Shown: piece by piece, positions 18,367-28,218 of the stretch
Layout: the number at the start of each line of letters is the position of its first letter
Numbering within the stretch: the stretch's first letter is position 1
Assembly (NCBI RefSeq): GCF_024347415.1
Contig: NZ_AP025479.1
Span: 62,001-126,000 of the forward strand
Length of the DNA: 64,000 nucleotides
Direction of reading: 5' to 3'
Source: Vibrio crassostreae
GTDB taxonomy: Bacteria > Pseudomonadota > Gammaproteobacteria > Enterobacterales > Vibrionaceae
Made by a program: the position numbers and the translations under genes
The notes under the pieces: generated by a model
Told to the model about the DNA's origin: nothing
Databases searched by the model: none
The model's input: the letters and a program-made list of their open reading frames with translations, nothing else

Positions 18367-20982
18367 CTATTGAATATCAATAGCAAATTGGGTATCCACC
18401 ACCGACACACACACCGAATTGACTGGTTCCGCATTGCTCATCTTCACAATGCAATTATTGGCCAGTTCCGGCATCAATTTACGGTTAATCAACTGTTCAA
18501 TAGCACGTGCACCAGTCTCTGGAGATTGGTTAAGCTGAACTAGAAGCTCAATAACTTGTGGCGAGTATTCAAAGCTAGCGCTGTAATGCTCACGAACACG
18601 CTTTTCAATACGGCGTAGAGACAATTTCGCGATCTGTGCCATTTCATTATCATTCAGTGGGAAATAAGGCACGATGGTTGCTCTCCCTAAAAACGCAGGT
18701 TTGAAAAACTTCTGCAGCTCAGGAAAGATCGTTTGCGTTAATTCAGGAACAGCCGGGCGCTCTTGCGCACAAGCATTAACCACTGCACTGTCTGCCGCGT
18801 TTGATGTCATGATGATGATGGTATTGCGAAAATCGATATTGCGACCTTCGCTATCAGAAATAGATCCTTTATCAAAAATTTGATAGAAGATGTCATGCAC
18901 GCCTGGGTGAGCTTTTTCCATTTCATCCAACAGTAAGACTGAGTACGGGTTCTTACGTACAGCCTCAGTTAATACCCCGCCCTTGCCATAACCAACATAG
19001 CCAGCAGGAGAACCAAGTAACATGGAGACTTTATGCTCTTCTTTGAACTCCGTCATATTGATGGTGGTGACGTTACGTTCACCGCCGTACAGTAGATCCG
19101 TAAGTGCCAAAGCGGTTTCAGTTTTGCCAACGCCACTTGGCCCACACATTAAAAATACCCCCACAGGTTTGCGCGGGTCAGTCAAACCAGCACGAGACAT
19201 GCGAATGGCTTGAGAGATCTCGGCAATAGGGGTTGTTTGGCCAATAACTCGTTCACCTATTTTGTCTTCTAGATGCATTAAGCAATCAACTTCTCCACTC
19301 AGCATGTTACCAACAGGTACCCCTGTCCATAACGCAACCACTTCAGCGATTGTTTGATGACAAACTTGCGGCAATACTAACGGTTGCTCGCCTTGCAGCT
19401 CGCGAAGTTTATCCATCTCACTGGCAAGTTGAGTTTTACTCGCGTGGCTTGAGATGTCTTCACCTGCTACATACAAGGAATCAAGCTCAGTTTGCAGCTC
19501 AATAATCAGTTCGACGCTACTCTTTTCTTGCTCCCAGCGATCGGCAAGATCTTTACGATTCTGTTCCAATTCAAGTAAGGCTTCTTGGGCTTGGCCTAAG
19601 CGTTCGTCTTCAATCGACCACAGCGCAGACTCGTGTAACAAAGTATCGATCTCGTTTCTGGTGTATTGAATTTTCTCTTCAGTAGCTTCGAGTTGACTTG
19701 GGGTCGCGCTTTGGCTTAAACCGATACGTGAACAAGCGGTATCCAGAAGACTGATCGCCTTATCCGGCAATTGGCGTTCAGGAAGGTAACGAATAGAAAG
19801 AGAGACCGCAGCATCGATCGCTTCTTGCATTACCTTTACATTATGGTGTTTCTCTAGGCTTTTTTTCACCCCACGCAACATGTGCACCGCATCCGTTTCA
19901 TTAGGCTCACCCACTGCCACGACTTGGAAACGACGCGTCAACGCCGCATCAGTTTCAAAATACTGTTTGTATTCGGCCCAAGTTGTTGCTGCGAGAGAGC
20001 GGAATTCACCTCGCGCCAGTGCAGGTTTAAGAATGTTAGCTGCATCATTTTGACCTGCAGCACCGCCAGCACCAATCAAGGTATGAGCTTCATCAATAAA
20101 CATGATGATTGGTGTTTCAGATTGTTTGATTTCATTAATCACATCTTTCAAGCGGTTTTCGAACTCGCCTTTAATGCTTGCACCTGCCTGTAATAAAGAT
20201 AAGTCTAGGCTACGCAATTCAACATTTTTTAAAACTGGCGGTACGTTTCCATCGACGATTTGTTGTGCTAGTCCTTCGACAATCGCAGTTTTACCAACGC
20301 CAGGATCACCAACAAGGATTGGGCTATTTTGGCGACGGCGACAAAGGATATCGATCGATTTACGAATTTCATCACCACGGCCTGAAATCGGGTCTAGCTT
20401 TCCATCGCGAGCCGATTGAGTTAAATTTTGCGAGTATTTATCCAGCGCGGGCGTGCCTGCATCGTTGAAAGCTGGCTCCATGTTTTGGGCAAAGTTTGCT
20501 GCTTGACTACTGGGTTTTGAAGTAACCTGCGCTTGTGCTCGTAGCCATTCGGTTGAAAGGGCTTTTAGCCAAACACTTAATGGACCGTTATAAGCGCCTT
20601 GATCAAGGCGCTGTTTAAGCACCAGCAAGATATGGTACTCGTTTACAACAGATTGAGCGTGATTAAGAGAAGCAATCATCCACGCATCTTTAATCACTTC
20701 GACCAACTGAGGTGACAGCGAAGGCGATGTATCATTGCCACGTGATAAAGTCGATAAACGATCTTTTAATTGCTCAACTAAGCTCTCTTTAGCAATGGAC
20801 ACTTTGTCTATCGCGGCGGACCAACCTTGAGCCGGCAGCTGAAGCATTTGAATAAACCAGTGTTCAAGCTCAATAGCATAATGCCCTTGGTTTACACAAT
20901 CACCTGCTGCTTGCTCTAGCGAAGTTTTCACATTTGGAGCAAGTCGCTTAACTAAACTTTGTAATTCAATATTTATCATCAT
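18367..20982 (-). CDS. clpV: T6SS AAA+ ATPase ClpV (TssH)
   Basis: ClpV disassembles contracted TssBC sheaths. The 871 residues are full length. An N-terminal Clp repeat domain (1-155) is followed by two AAA+ modules: Walker A GDPGVGKT near 224 with Walker B MFIDEAH near 296, and Walker A GPSGVGKT near 612 with Walker B LLLDEME near 685. A coiled middle domain (400-540) lies between them. Arginine and sensor motifs appear intact, so it should be active. The gene follows tssG by 23 bp. Confidence 0.97.
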   Translation of the reverse strand: MMINIELQSLVKRLAPNVKTSLEQAAGDCVNQGHYAIELEHWFIQMLQLPAQGWSAAIDKVSIAKESLVEQLKDRLSTLSRGNDTSPSLSPQLVEVIKDAWMIASLNHAQSVVNEYHILLVLKQRLDQGAYNGPLSVWLKALSTEWLRAQAQVTSKPSSQAANFAQNMEPAFNDAGTPALDKYSQNLTQSARDGKLDPISGRGDEIRKSIDILCRRRQNSPILVGDPGVGKTAIVEGLAQQIVDGNVPPVLKNVELRSLDLSLLQAGASIKGEFENRLKDVINEIKQSETPIIMFIDEAHTLIGAGGAAGQNDAANILKPALARGEFRSLAATTWAEYKQYFETDAALTRRFQVVAVGEPNETDAVHMLRGVKKSLEKHHNVKVMQEAIDAAVSLSIRYLPERQLPDKAISLLDTACSRIGLSQSATPSQLEATEEKIQYTRNEIDTLLHESALWSIEDERLGQAQEALLELEQNRKDLADRWEQEKSSVELIIELQTELDSLYVAGEDISSHASKTQLASEMDKLRELQGEQPLVLPQVCHQTIAEVVALWTGVPVGNMLSGEVDCLMHLEDKIGERVIGQTTPIAEISQAIRMSRAGLTDPRKPVGVFLMCGPSGVGKTETALALTDLLYGGERNVTTINMTEFKEEHKVSMLLGSPAGYVGYGKGGVLTEAVRKNPYSVLLLDEMEKAHPGVHDIFYQIFDKGSISDSEGRNIDFRNTIIIMTSNAADSAVVNACAQERPAVPELTQTIFPELQKFFKPAFLGRATIVPYFPLNDNEMAQIAKLSLRRIEKRVREHYSASFEYSPQVIELLVQLNQSPETGARAIEQLINRKLMPELANNCIVKMSNAEPVNSVCVSVVDTQFAIDIQ

Positions 20983-21005
20983 CTGTCCTGATTAAGGAAT
21001 ACGCC

Positions 21006-21971
21006 TTAGATAGTAAGTGGCATTTCTACGTGTTTTTTATTGTTATCTCGGCTATTCATCCAAGCCGACTGACCAATTTTTACGCCTTGGTTAGGTTTAC
21101 TCGTCAGCCTAACTCGCGGCAGGTACTGACTGTTCACACTCATATACAGGTTGTATTTTATGTTCACGCCCATATAGCTACGTACAAGGTGTTCTATGGC
21201 TTTAACCATTTTCGAGTCTTGTCGAATCTCTAAGTAATGCCTGTAATCTCGGGGGCGAATTTTAATATTCAGTTTCTGGCCTAACATAGGCGTGGTTTTG
21301 CCAAGCAAAGTTCCCATACCCAGCTGAGTGTTTTGGCCTGAGCTGCCCAGTTTGGGTAATGAACATGGTGTTAACGTGTGATATTCAAGTTCACCATGTT
21401 CGATGTCGAACTCTGCTTCGAAGTAGTCTTCCAACAAACTTTTCAACGTGACAGAACACGTCAACTTCAAGCCCAACAGGCCGCTGTATTGAATCAAATT
21501 TTTCTTGGGCAGCGCAGAGTTATTCTCAATTGCACCTGACAGACTCGCCAGCATCGTGGTCAATGCTTGCTTGTGACGATTCCAAGCGAAAGTCTCCTCC
21601 TCCATCTGACTGGCTAAATCGTGTTTTAAACGAGTTTGGCAATAAAGGCGAAAATAACGATTGTTAAACATGTCAAAAAACTCAACGGCAGACTCATTGC
21701 CTAAATCAAATTTTGCAGTAAGCGCTTGTTGATACATGGCTCGCGGCATACAGCCTTGACTGCCAGATAAACCAGGTAATGATGTTTTCACCACATAGCT
21801 ATTTGAAGAGTTAGCATACACCTGCGTAACTTGGCTTTGATAGTGGGCAGGCAAAGTCTCAACACTAAAACGAACACGAGGTCGTTGACCTAAAGTATCA
21901 GCCTTATGTTTAAACTGTTGCCACAAGCGCTCTAGCTCAGCATCGGGAACTGCGTTAGCCACCATCATCAC
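21006..21971 (-). CDS. tssG: T6SS baseplate protein TssG
   Basis: TssG pairs with two TssF and TssE in the baseplate wedge. The 321-residue product has the family's N-terminal FEFF-like pattern (VEFFDMFNNRYFRLYC near 108), the GLLGLKLT strand and a C-terminal domain with QDSKMVKAIEHLVRSY. It overlaps tssF by 4 bp. The first residues carry three consecutive Met codons around 21971-21960, so the exact start could be slightly downstream. Confidence 0.93.
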   Translation of the reverse strand: MMMVANAVPDAELERLWQQFKHKADTLGQRPRVRFSVETLPAHYQSQVTQVYANSSNSYVVKTSLPGLSGSQGCMPRAMYQQALTAKFDLGNESAVEFFDMFNNRYFRLYCQTRLKHDLASQMEEETFAWNRHKQALTTMLASLSGAIENNSALPKKNLIQYSGLLGLKLTCSVTLKSLLEDYFEAEFDIEHGELEYHTLTPCSLPKLGSSGQNTQLGMGTLLGKTTPMLGQKLNIKIRPRDYRHYLEIRQDSKMVKAIEHLVRSYMGVNIKYNLYMSVNSQYLPRVRLTSKPNQGVKIGQSAWMNSRDNNKKHVEMPLTI

Positions 21972-23770
21972 AGTAAACTCTTACACCCAGTGCGACGTGG
22001 AAAAGCCATATACACTCCGTCTTGACCTTCCAGTCGAATATCCACCTGAGTGAAACTATTAAAGCCAGCAAAAAAGGCAAAAAAACGATCCAACAAATGG
22101 CTAAACAAGGCGATACCACCGTTTACATTGGCGTTATCCAGCGTCACTACAATTTTGGTTCCGTAAGCGAAACACGTGCGTCCAGAAACTCGAATTGGCG
22201 CGACCACTTGCTCTTGCTCAATAGACACTAAAGATTCAATGTATTGCTGATTCTGCGAACTTTGATTGTGGTTGTATAATTCAAATACATTTTTCAATGT
22301 TGATTTAGGGTCTTCCGTACCTAGAATCGCATGGTAGTTAAAATGTAAATGGCACAGTAACGACCAAACGTTTTTGGCGTTATCTTTTTGGCGCAGCGGC
22401 TGAGAAGGTCGACGCAACAGGCTCATTTCAGCGGGAATCGTCAATGACTCCATGCAACTAATTTGGCTATTGATTGGCAACGAACCAACGTTATGACCGT
22501 TGCTCACAGTTGCATTAACAAGCCAAGTACGACGTTCACCGCTGGCACTAGTATGGTTAAGATCAGCCACACTCAATGCACTTTCTAGCCCACCATTCTC
22601 ATGCAGTTTTTGCATCAGTTGCCAACGTAGGCCCGACTCTGACCCCGTGTACTTTTCGCTATATATTTGCGGAACGATCTCAGGATCAATATCCGTCACA
22701 TCGTTCACTTCATCAACAGAGAAAAGCTCAAGGTCATGCCCCTGGCTCGCATCTAACACGATTGGGTACTGCTTTTGCGCAAAATCCACTTCTACAGGTT
22801 CGGCAACCATTCGGTTCAAATTAACGATAGGCGTTGAAAACAGAGAAAAATGTTCGTGGTTCAAGCTACGCGCTACATCAACACTGAGTTCATCAATATA
22901 AATTTGTAACGTAAACGTGTTACCTACGCCTTTTAACGCATCGCCAAGCTGTACTGTAAATCCGTTAAAACGTTCGGAAAATACAAAAAATTCCGTCAAT
23001 AGTTTAAAGCCCCCAAAGCTTGCCGCTTGATATGGCAGAATCGTGTCATCAACGTCAAACCCCATGGGCTGCAACACCTTGTTACCCAGAGTTTGATAAC
23101 AATCGATTGGTTCTTGGTTAGAGCCTTCGCGTTCAGTTTTGATGCACACTTGTGAGGTCCCTTGGGCCAACAAGTCAAACAACCTTAATACGTAGCTACT
23201 TTCACCTTTTAAGTTTAAGGTCAATTGTTCCAGCGCGAGCTGGCCAATTTCACCAGCTTCATCTACCGTACTGATTGTCAACTCTATTAAGGCTTTAGCG
23301 TGCTCTGCCCCAACAGGTTTAGCTGTTTCAAATGGCGCAAAAGTCACATCAACTTGATCGATTGTTATCGGGTAAAGCGTAATATCAGTTGTCGTCCGAA
23401 ATTGTGCTTTATTGCTTTCGTTACCCACTTCAAACCCGGTGTGTGCTGGAATTTTATGGGTCGCTGTTGCTTCGTCAGTTACCTCAAGATTCAATACGCT
23501 ATAAGAAGGTACTGGGCGCAAAAAGTGGGGGAACAATAGACGAACTAAGCTATCGGTAAATTCTGGAAATGTTTCGTCTAAACGTTTTTGTAAGCGACCA
23601 TTCATCAAGGCGACACTTTCAATCAAGCGCGCAACTTGTGGATCATCGACACCATCTTTACTAATGCCTAAAGCACTCGCAGAACTTGGGTGACGTTCCG
23701 CAAATTGCGTCGACTCCTCACGAATAAAGCTCAACTCTTGCTCAAAATATTGCAGTAGTGATTCAGACAA
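21968..23770 (-). CDS. tssF: T6SS baseplate protein TssF
   Basis: TssF is the main wedge protein of the baseplate. The 600-residue product shows the strong N-terminal signature LLQYFEQELSFIREESTQFAERHP and the LVRLLFPHFLRPVPSYSV motif near residue 77, and ends in VYMAFPRRTGCK, all typical. The gene overlaps tssE by 8 bp and tssG by 4 bp, indicating translational coupling. Intact. Confidence 0.97.
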   Translation of the reverse strand: MSESLLQYFEQELSFIREESTQFAERHPSSASALGISKDGVDDPQVARLIESVALMNGRLQKRLDETFPEFTDSLVRLLFPHFLRPVPSYSVLNLEVTDEATATHKIPAHTGFEVGNESNKAQFRTTTDITLYPITIDQVDVTFAPFETAKPVGAEHAKALIELTISTVDEAGEIGQLALEQLTLNLKGESSYVLRLFDLLAQGTSQVCIKTEREGSNQEPIDCYQTLGNKVLQPMGFDVDDTILPYQAASFGGFKLLTEFFVFSERFNGFTVQLGDALKGVGNTFTLQIYIDELSVDVARSLNHEHFSLFSTPIVNLNRMVAEPVEVDFAQKQYPIVLDASQGHDLELFSVDEVNDVTDIDPEIVPQIYSEKYTGSESGLRWQLMQKLHENGGLESALSVADLNHTSASGERRTWLVNATVSNGHNVGSLPINSQISCMESLTIPAEMSLLRRPSQPLRQKDNAKNVWSLLCHLHFNYHAILGTEDPKSTLKNVFELYNHNQSSQNQQYIESLVSIEQEQVVAPIRVSGRTCFAYGTKIVVTLDNANVNGGIALFSHLLDRFFAFFAGFNSFTQVDIRLEGQDGVYMAFPRRTGCKSLL

Positions 23771-24185
23771 GGTTCGACTTCCTTACATCCAGTTTATTGC
23801 GGCTAAAATCTAAAAATGAGTCTAAAACAATCTCTTCATCACCGAGCTCTGAGTGCATCACCGCAGAGATCCTGAATTGAAGTAGATTACTTTTGCCCGA
23901 TTCTTCATTGAGCTCTATTTCAACTTCAGCTAAACGAGGTTCAAATAAACGAATTTGTTCGCTTATATCGTCAACTAATACATCGCTATTCGACTTGCTT
24001 TGTGAGCGAGCTGTATTTCCGAGGCCAAGGTGTGCAATCGTGCCCGTGAGTACCTGCTCTGACTGAACCCTGGCCCAGATAGGTGCACGGCTTGCAATAA
24101 GCGAACAAATATTGGTGACAATCGCGTCACGGGTTGCATCGATATCGTTCTGCCAAGCTTTCGTGAGCTTTGCCATGATACTCAT
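23763..24185 (-). CDS. tssE: T6SS baseplate protein TssE
   Basis: TssE is the gp25-like lysozyme-fold baseplate protein that starts sheath growth. The 140-residue product has the gp25 helical start (IDATRDAIVTNICSLIASRAP), the segment EQIRLFEPRLAEVEIEL near 79-95 and a C-terminal domain with LDSFLDFSRNKLDVRK. It is encoded between the second tssC-like gene (4-bp overlap) and tssF (8-bp overlap). Intact. Confidence 0.93.
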   Translation of the reverse strand: MSIMAKLTKAWQNDIDATRDAIVTNICSLIASRAPIWARVQSEQVLTGTIAHLGLGNTARSQSKSNSDVLVDDISEQIRLFEPRLAEVEIELNEESGKSNLLQFRISAVMHSELGDEEIVLDSFLDFSRNKLDVRKSNLV

Positions 24186-25543
24186 ACCGACTCCCCGACG
24201 TCTTGACCTGACACGGAAGTCGTCAGCACGATTTGAGCATCCATCATTTCATATTGGTATTGAGGCTGAAGCATAATCTGACACTGATAACGGGTGCTAT
24301 CACGTGGATCTTCTTCAATCGATACGCTACATGCTTTCAATGGAAAACGAGCCATGACAGAATCTTCACCATAATCCACTTCACTAATATAACGCTTCAG
24401 CCAGCTTTCTAAGCTTCTACGGCAGTCTGCAGCACTGTCATAACAGCCCACTTGGTCACGAATTTGAGCCTTAATATAATGACCAAAACGACAAGCCATT
24501 AAATTCGTCTGTAACATACCGAGCATTCTCTCGGTATCATTAGATGCTTTCCAGACTGACTGGTTGCTAAAAAAGCCTTTTTGTTCCGTTAAATACAGGC
24601 TACTAAGCGGCACAAAACCTTGATCGGCCCAAAAGCCATCGTCTTCCGCAAACAAATTCACCTTGCAATGTAATGCTTGATCTGTTTGGACAATTGCTCC
24701 ATCTAAGCCACTTTCGTTATAAGAACGTAAGAAGCCAAACCAACTAATACGGTCAAATTCACGAATGACATTTTGAGCCAACAGATAAGCGCTATTGCCC
24801 CACAAAGCATTTTCACGTGTATTTGGTTGCTTATAAATAAACCCGGCTAAACAACCTTGGTACGGATTACGCAACAGAAACTCTGGTAAGACTAAATGCA
24901 AAAATCGAGCGGCTGGCTTGCCTCTCAACAACTGCCACGAGATAAAGTCACCACTATCTAAAATTCGTTTCGCGCGGGCACAATCATGAAGCTGGCGATT
25001 AACATCGTCGCCTAAGAATAATTCATCAACGCCTAATACCACCGGACACAACGAACGCTCACCTAGTTCGGCCACTAGCTGCAATGTGTAGAGATCGTCA
25101 AAATCATTATCATCAACAAAGTCAAAGTTCACTCGGTGATCTACGACGACTAAACCAAAAGGCGTACCCCCGGCAGTATCAAGCTCATTGGAATAAAGCT
25201 TTTTAAACAACGCAGTATGTTTAATATCAAATGAACAATTAAGATCGCTCGAGAGCATCTTCCAGCTAAAGTCGAGCAATTTTATTTTTACTCGACGATT
25301 TGAGACTGGTAATTGCGTTAAGCTTTTTAAACCCAACCACGTCGACTCAAGCTGTTTAAAATGTGGGTGCACCATCACTTCATTCAATTGACAGCTTATT
25401 GAATCATCTATTCCTGCGATAACTTTCGTTAACAAAGCTTTGAATTGAACAGTCGCCTCCCCTTGGGATAGTTGTAACAACTCCTGCCAAGGTAAATCAG
25501 AAAGTAATTGGGGGATTACTGTTGCTTTAAGGTGAGAATTCAT
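24182..25543 (-). CDS. TssC-like sheath protein (second copy)
   Basis: This 453-residue protein is clearly of the TssC (VipB) family but diverged from the neighbouring tssC. Shared marks are QLESTWLGLKSL near residue 67, FGLVVVDHRV, LPEFLLRNPY and the ending region with the AQIVLTTSV strand. Unlike the main TssC it has no dedicated TssB partner next to it. It may cap the sheath, act at the baseplate, or assemble as a minor subunit; which one is unknown. It lies 48 bp after tssC, with overlap into tssE. Confidence 0.9.
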   Translation of the reverse strand: MNSHLKATVIPQLLSDLPWQELLQLSQGEATVQFKALLTKVIAGIDDSISCQLNEVMVHPHFKQLESTWLGLKSLTQLPVSNRRVKIKLLDFSWKMLSSDLNCSFDIKHTALFKKLYSNELDTAGGTPFGLVVVDHRVNFDFVDDNDFDDLYTLQLVAELGERSLCPVVLGVDELFLGDDVNRQLHDCARAKRILDSGDFISWQLLRGKPAARFLHLVLPEFLLRNPYQGCLAGFIYKQPNTRENALWGNSAYLLAQNVIREFDRISWFGFLRSYNESGLDGAIVQTDQALHCKVNLFAEDDGFWADQGFVPLSSLYLTEQKGFFSNQSVWKASNDTERMLGMLQTNLMACRFGHYIKAQIRDQVGCYDSAADCRRSLESWLKRYISEVDYGEDSVMARFPLKACSVSIEEDPRDSTRYQCQIMLQPQYQYEMMDAQIVLTTSVSGQDVGESV

Positions 25544-25591
25544 AGACTGTCCAATTCAAAGCTATCCGGGGACCTTCATCCCCGAATCGGG

Positions 25592-27070
25592 CTAACCCGG
25601 AATATTTGCAACCATGCGCAGTGAGGTTGACAACTCTTCCATTTGTAACCATGGACGTAGGTAAGCAACGGCAGAGTAAGCTCCTGGACGGCCAGCTTGC
25701 TCTTCAACAGTTACTTTTGCTTCAACAAGCGGATGTTTCGCTTTGGCATCATTACCGATTGCATTTGGGTTCACATATTGGTGAATCCAAGTATTCAGCT
25801 CGTTTTCAACATCATTTGGATCAAGGTTTGAACCGATGCGGTCTCGCCCCATCACTTTAAGATATTGAGCAACACGACTACTCGCCATTGTGTATGGCAA
25901 ACGTGCAGAAATTGCCGCATTGGCTGTCGCGTCAGGATCAACGTATGTCTTAGGCTTATGAGCCGTTTGTGCGCCCATAAATACCGCGTAGTTAGTATTT
26001 TTGTAATGCACAAGCGGTAAGAAACCAAGATCACTTAGTTCTTTTTCGCGCTCATCAGTCAAGTTAACTTCTGTTGGACACTGCTGAATAAGATCGCCGG
26101 CGTTCGTGTAGTGAGTAAAATTAGGTAGGTTTTGAACTTTACCACCATTTTCGGTACCACGAATCGCTGTACACCAACCGTATTGAGTGTACGATTGAGT
26201 CAACAGCAAACCAAAATCGTAAGCTGCATTACTCCATACAAAATCAGAATCGTTTTTTACGATCTGCTGACCATTATCACGAGTCTCAAGTTCTTCAAAC
26301 TCAAACAATTTTACTGGTATCGTTGCTGCACCGTAAGGCTGACGAGCCATTGTTTTAGGTAGTGTTAACGCAACATAACGTGAATCATCGCTTTCACGGA
26401 ATGCGTTCCAACTTGCGTATGCAGGAGAATCGAAGCCGGCAGCCACGGGTTTACCATCAGCAAAGGTCGCAAAAGAATTGAAGTCAAACATATTTGCGTT
26501 TGCTGCTGCAATAAATGGGGCATGCGATGCTGAAGCAACTTCACCCATGTAACGCAGTAATGCAACGTCTTCATCGCCATAGCCAAACTCATAGTCGCCG
26601 ATTAAAGCTCCGTAAGGTTGACCACCTGCGGTTCCAAATTCTTCTTGGTAGACCATTGTAAAGAAGCGGCTACGATCAATCGCAGGTGCGTCTTCAAACT
26701 GTTCTAACAACTCATCTTTAGTGTAATCAGCCAGTTTGATCTTTAAATCGGGGCCAAGTTCGCTGTTTTTAACCAGCTTCTGTAGGCCAAGCCAAGTCCC
26801 TTCCAGCTTTTGGAAGTCACTGTTCTTCATGACAGTTGATAGCTGTTTAGAAATCTTGCTATCAATCGCACTAATTGCTTTTTCAATGGTTAACGTCAGG
26901 TTGTTATCCCACGTTACCGTACCTTCAAGTACCTGCGAAGTTAAAATACCAAGCAGCTCTTTGGTTGTATCTACTGGCGTTTGGGCAGTTGCAGTAAGAG
27001 CTCGATCTAAAAAGCTAACCGTAGCCGCATCAGCACTTGCTTGGTCGAGAGTTTGTTGTTCTGTAGACAT
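25592..27070 (-). CDS. tssC: T6SS sheath large subunit TssC (VipB)
   Basis: TssC forms the contractile sheath with TssB. At 492 residues it is full length and shows the typical KLEGTWLGLQKLV near 88, GTAGGQPYGALIGDYEF near 151, LPKTMARQPYG and the C-terminal YSAVAYLRPWLQMEEL. Its start codon shares a base with the tssB stop codon, so the two subunits are made in step. High sequence conservation leaves little doubt. Confidence 0.98.
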   Translation of the reverse strand: MSTEQQTLDQASADAATVSFLDRALTATAQTPVDTTKELLGILTSQVLEGTVTWDNNLTLTIEKAISAIDSKISKQLSTVMKNSDFQKLEGTWLGLQKLVKNSELGPDLKIKLADYTKDELLEQFEDAPAIDRSRFFTMVYQEEFGTAGGQPYGALIGDYEFGYGDEDVALLRYMGEVASASHAPFIAAANANMFDFNSFATFADGKPVAAGFDSPAYASWNAFRESDDSRYVALTLPKTMARQPYGAATIPVKLFEFEELETRDNGQQIVKNDSDFVWSNAAYDFGLLLTQSYTQYGWCTAIRGTENGGKVQNLPNFTHYTNAGDLIQQCPTEVNLTDEREKELSDLGFLPLVHYKNTNYAVFMGAQTAHKPKTYVDPDATANAAISARLPYTMASSRVAQYLKVMGRDRIGSNLDPNDVENELNTWIHQYVNPNAIGNDAKAKHPLVEAKVTVEEQAGRPGAYSAVAYLRPWLQMEELSTSLRMVANIPG

Positions 27071-27579
27071 TATTCCGCTCCCTCTTTATTCAGACCTAGC
27101 TCTTCTGCTAACCCTTGAATAGCGTCAGTGCTTTGAAGAATTTCTTTCAGTAATTTCTCTAAATCACGAGAACGGTCTGCTTTACTCAGCAAGACCTTTA
27201 GTTGATTACGTGTTTCAACAAGCTGTTTCAACGGGGCGATTTGCTCAACCAGTTTTTCTGGGTGAAAATCTTTCATTGAACGGAAGTTCATGCTCACTTC
27301 AAACTGGTTGTTATCATTTGTAAGCTTGTTGTCAACCTTATATGAAAGCGTTGGATGAATTTGGTCCATTACTGTATCAAAGTTATCTTTATCGACTCCC
27401 GTAAACTCGCGTTCTTCCAGTTCAACTTTTTCCGATTCAGGTTTATGTCCTGAAAAATCGCCAATTACGCCGACAACAAAAGGTAATTCTTTTGTTTCAA
27501 CTGCGCCATTTGTTTCAACATCATAAGTAATGCTGACACGGTTTTTGCTAACACGCTTGTGCTGTGAATTTAACGCCAT
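27070..27579 (-). CDS. tssB: T6SS sheath small subunit TssB (VipA)
   Basis: TssB is the small sheath protein and carries the handle that ClpV removes. The 169-residue product shows RVSITYDVETNGAVETKELP at the start, then FVVGVIGDFSGH, the VDKDNFD motif and a helical C-terminus. It lies 74 bp after hcp, with a strong hairpin in the gap, and is coupled to tssC through overlap of stop and start. Confidence 0.97.
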   Translation of the reverse strand: MALNSQHKRVSKNRVSITYDVETNGAVETKELPFVVGVIGDFSGHKPESEKVELEEREFTGVDKDNFDTVMDQIHPTLSYKVDNKLTNDNNQFEVSMNFRSMKDFHPEKLVEQIAPLKQLVETRNQLKVLLSKADRSRDLEKLLKEILQSTDAIQGLAEELGLNKEGAE

Positions 27580-27617
27580 ATATTGGGTCCTAGTAGATCG
27601 ATTAAATACTTACAATT

Positions 27618-27644
27618 AGGTGCCTTACCTAAGGTAAAGCACCT
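27618..27644 (-). terminator. Hairpin between hcp and tssB
   Basis: Arms AGGTGC/GCACCT (27618-27623 and 27639-27644), extended inward by TTACC/GGTAA around one mismatch, form a strong hairpin just after hcp. On the minus strand it is followed by AATTGT, not a run of T, so I read it as a partial terminator or mRNA-stabilising structure that would leave hcp transcript in excess over the genes downstream. Confidence 0.55.
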
Positions 27645-27653
27645 TTCAGTAAA

Positions 27654-28187
27654 TTACTTCGCGCCTGAAGTCATTTTGCCTAGTGGGATGCTGTAGCTAA
27701 CTAGACCACCAGAAACAAGCTCGCCACCATCTTTCTCGTAGTGGTGCTTTTGAGATATCTCCACGTAAGAAAGTGACAGGCTTTCGTGTGGCTGAGAACC
27801 GTCAGACCCACTAACGTTGTAAGAAACTAAACGAGCTTTGTCTAACTTAACTTGGAAGTAAACGTCTGTTCCTTGACCATCACTTTTAGGTTTAGTAAAA
27901 GCGATTTCAACTGTCTTACCTTCCTTTCCTGGGCTGAACAAGTAAGACAACAAGTCTTCAGATGCACCGTCAACTTCTTTAGTTACGTTGACTTCGCTCA
28001 TGGCTACCATGCCTGAATCAGAGTTATTTGCGTTACCGATATCCATAGACACGTTACGCACTGCGCCCCATGAATACGATGAAATCGCAAACCAACCATC
28101 TTTTTTACTTTCCAGACCTTCAACGTCTTCAGCTGTTGCGCCACCTGTAACACTTAGGCCTTCAACGCGCATGTAAATACTTGCCAT
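27654..28187 (-). CDS. hcp: T6SS tube protein Hcp
   Basis: Hcp stacks as hexamer rings to form the secreted tube. This 177-residue product has the family start ASIYMRVEGLSVTGGAT, the middle motif ISSYSWGAVRN and the end YEKDGGELVSGGLVSYSI, typical of the 172-residue class. RBS-like GGAAAG precedes the ATG at 28187. It is placed 31 bp after tssA. Intact and likely highly expressed. Confidence 0.97.
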   Translation of the reverse strand: MASIYMRVEGLSVTGGATAEDVEGLESKKDGWFAISSYSWGAVRNVSMDIGNANNSDSGMVAMSEVNVTKEVDGASEDLLSYLFSPGKEGKTVEIAFTKPKSDGQGTDVYFQVKLDKARLVSYNVSGSDGSQPHESLSLSYVEISQKHHYEKDGGELVSGGLVSYSIPLGKMTSGAK

Positions 28188-28218
28188 AATTTTTCTTTCC
28201 TTATTGGTGAAAGGGCCA

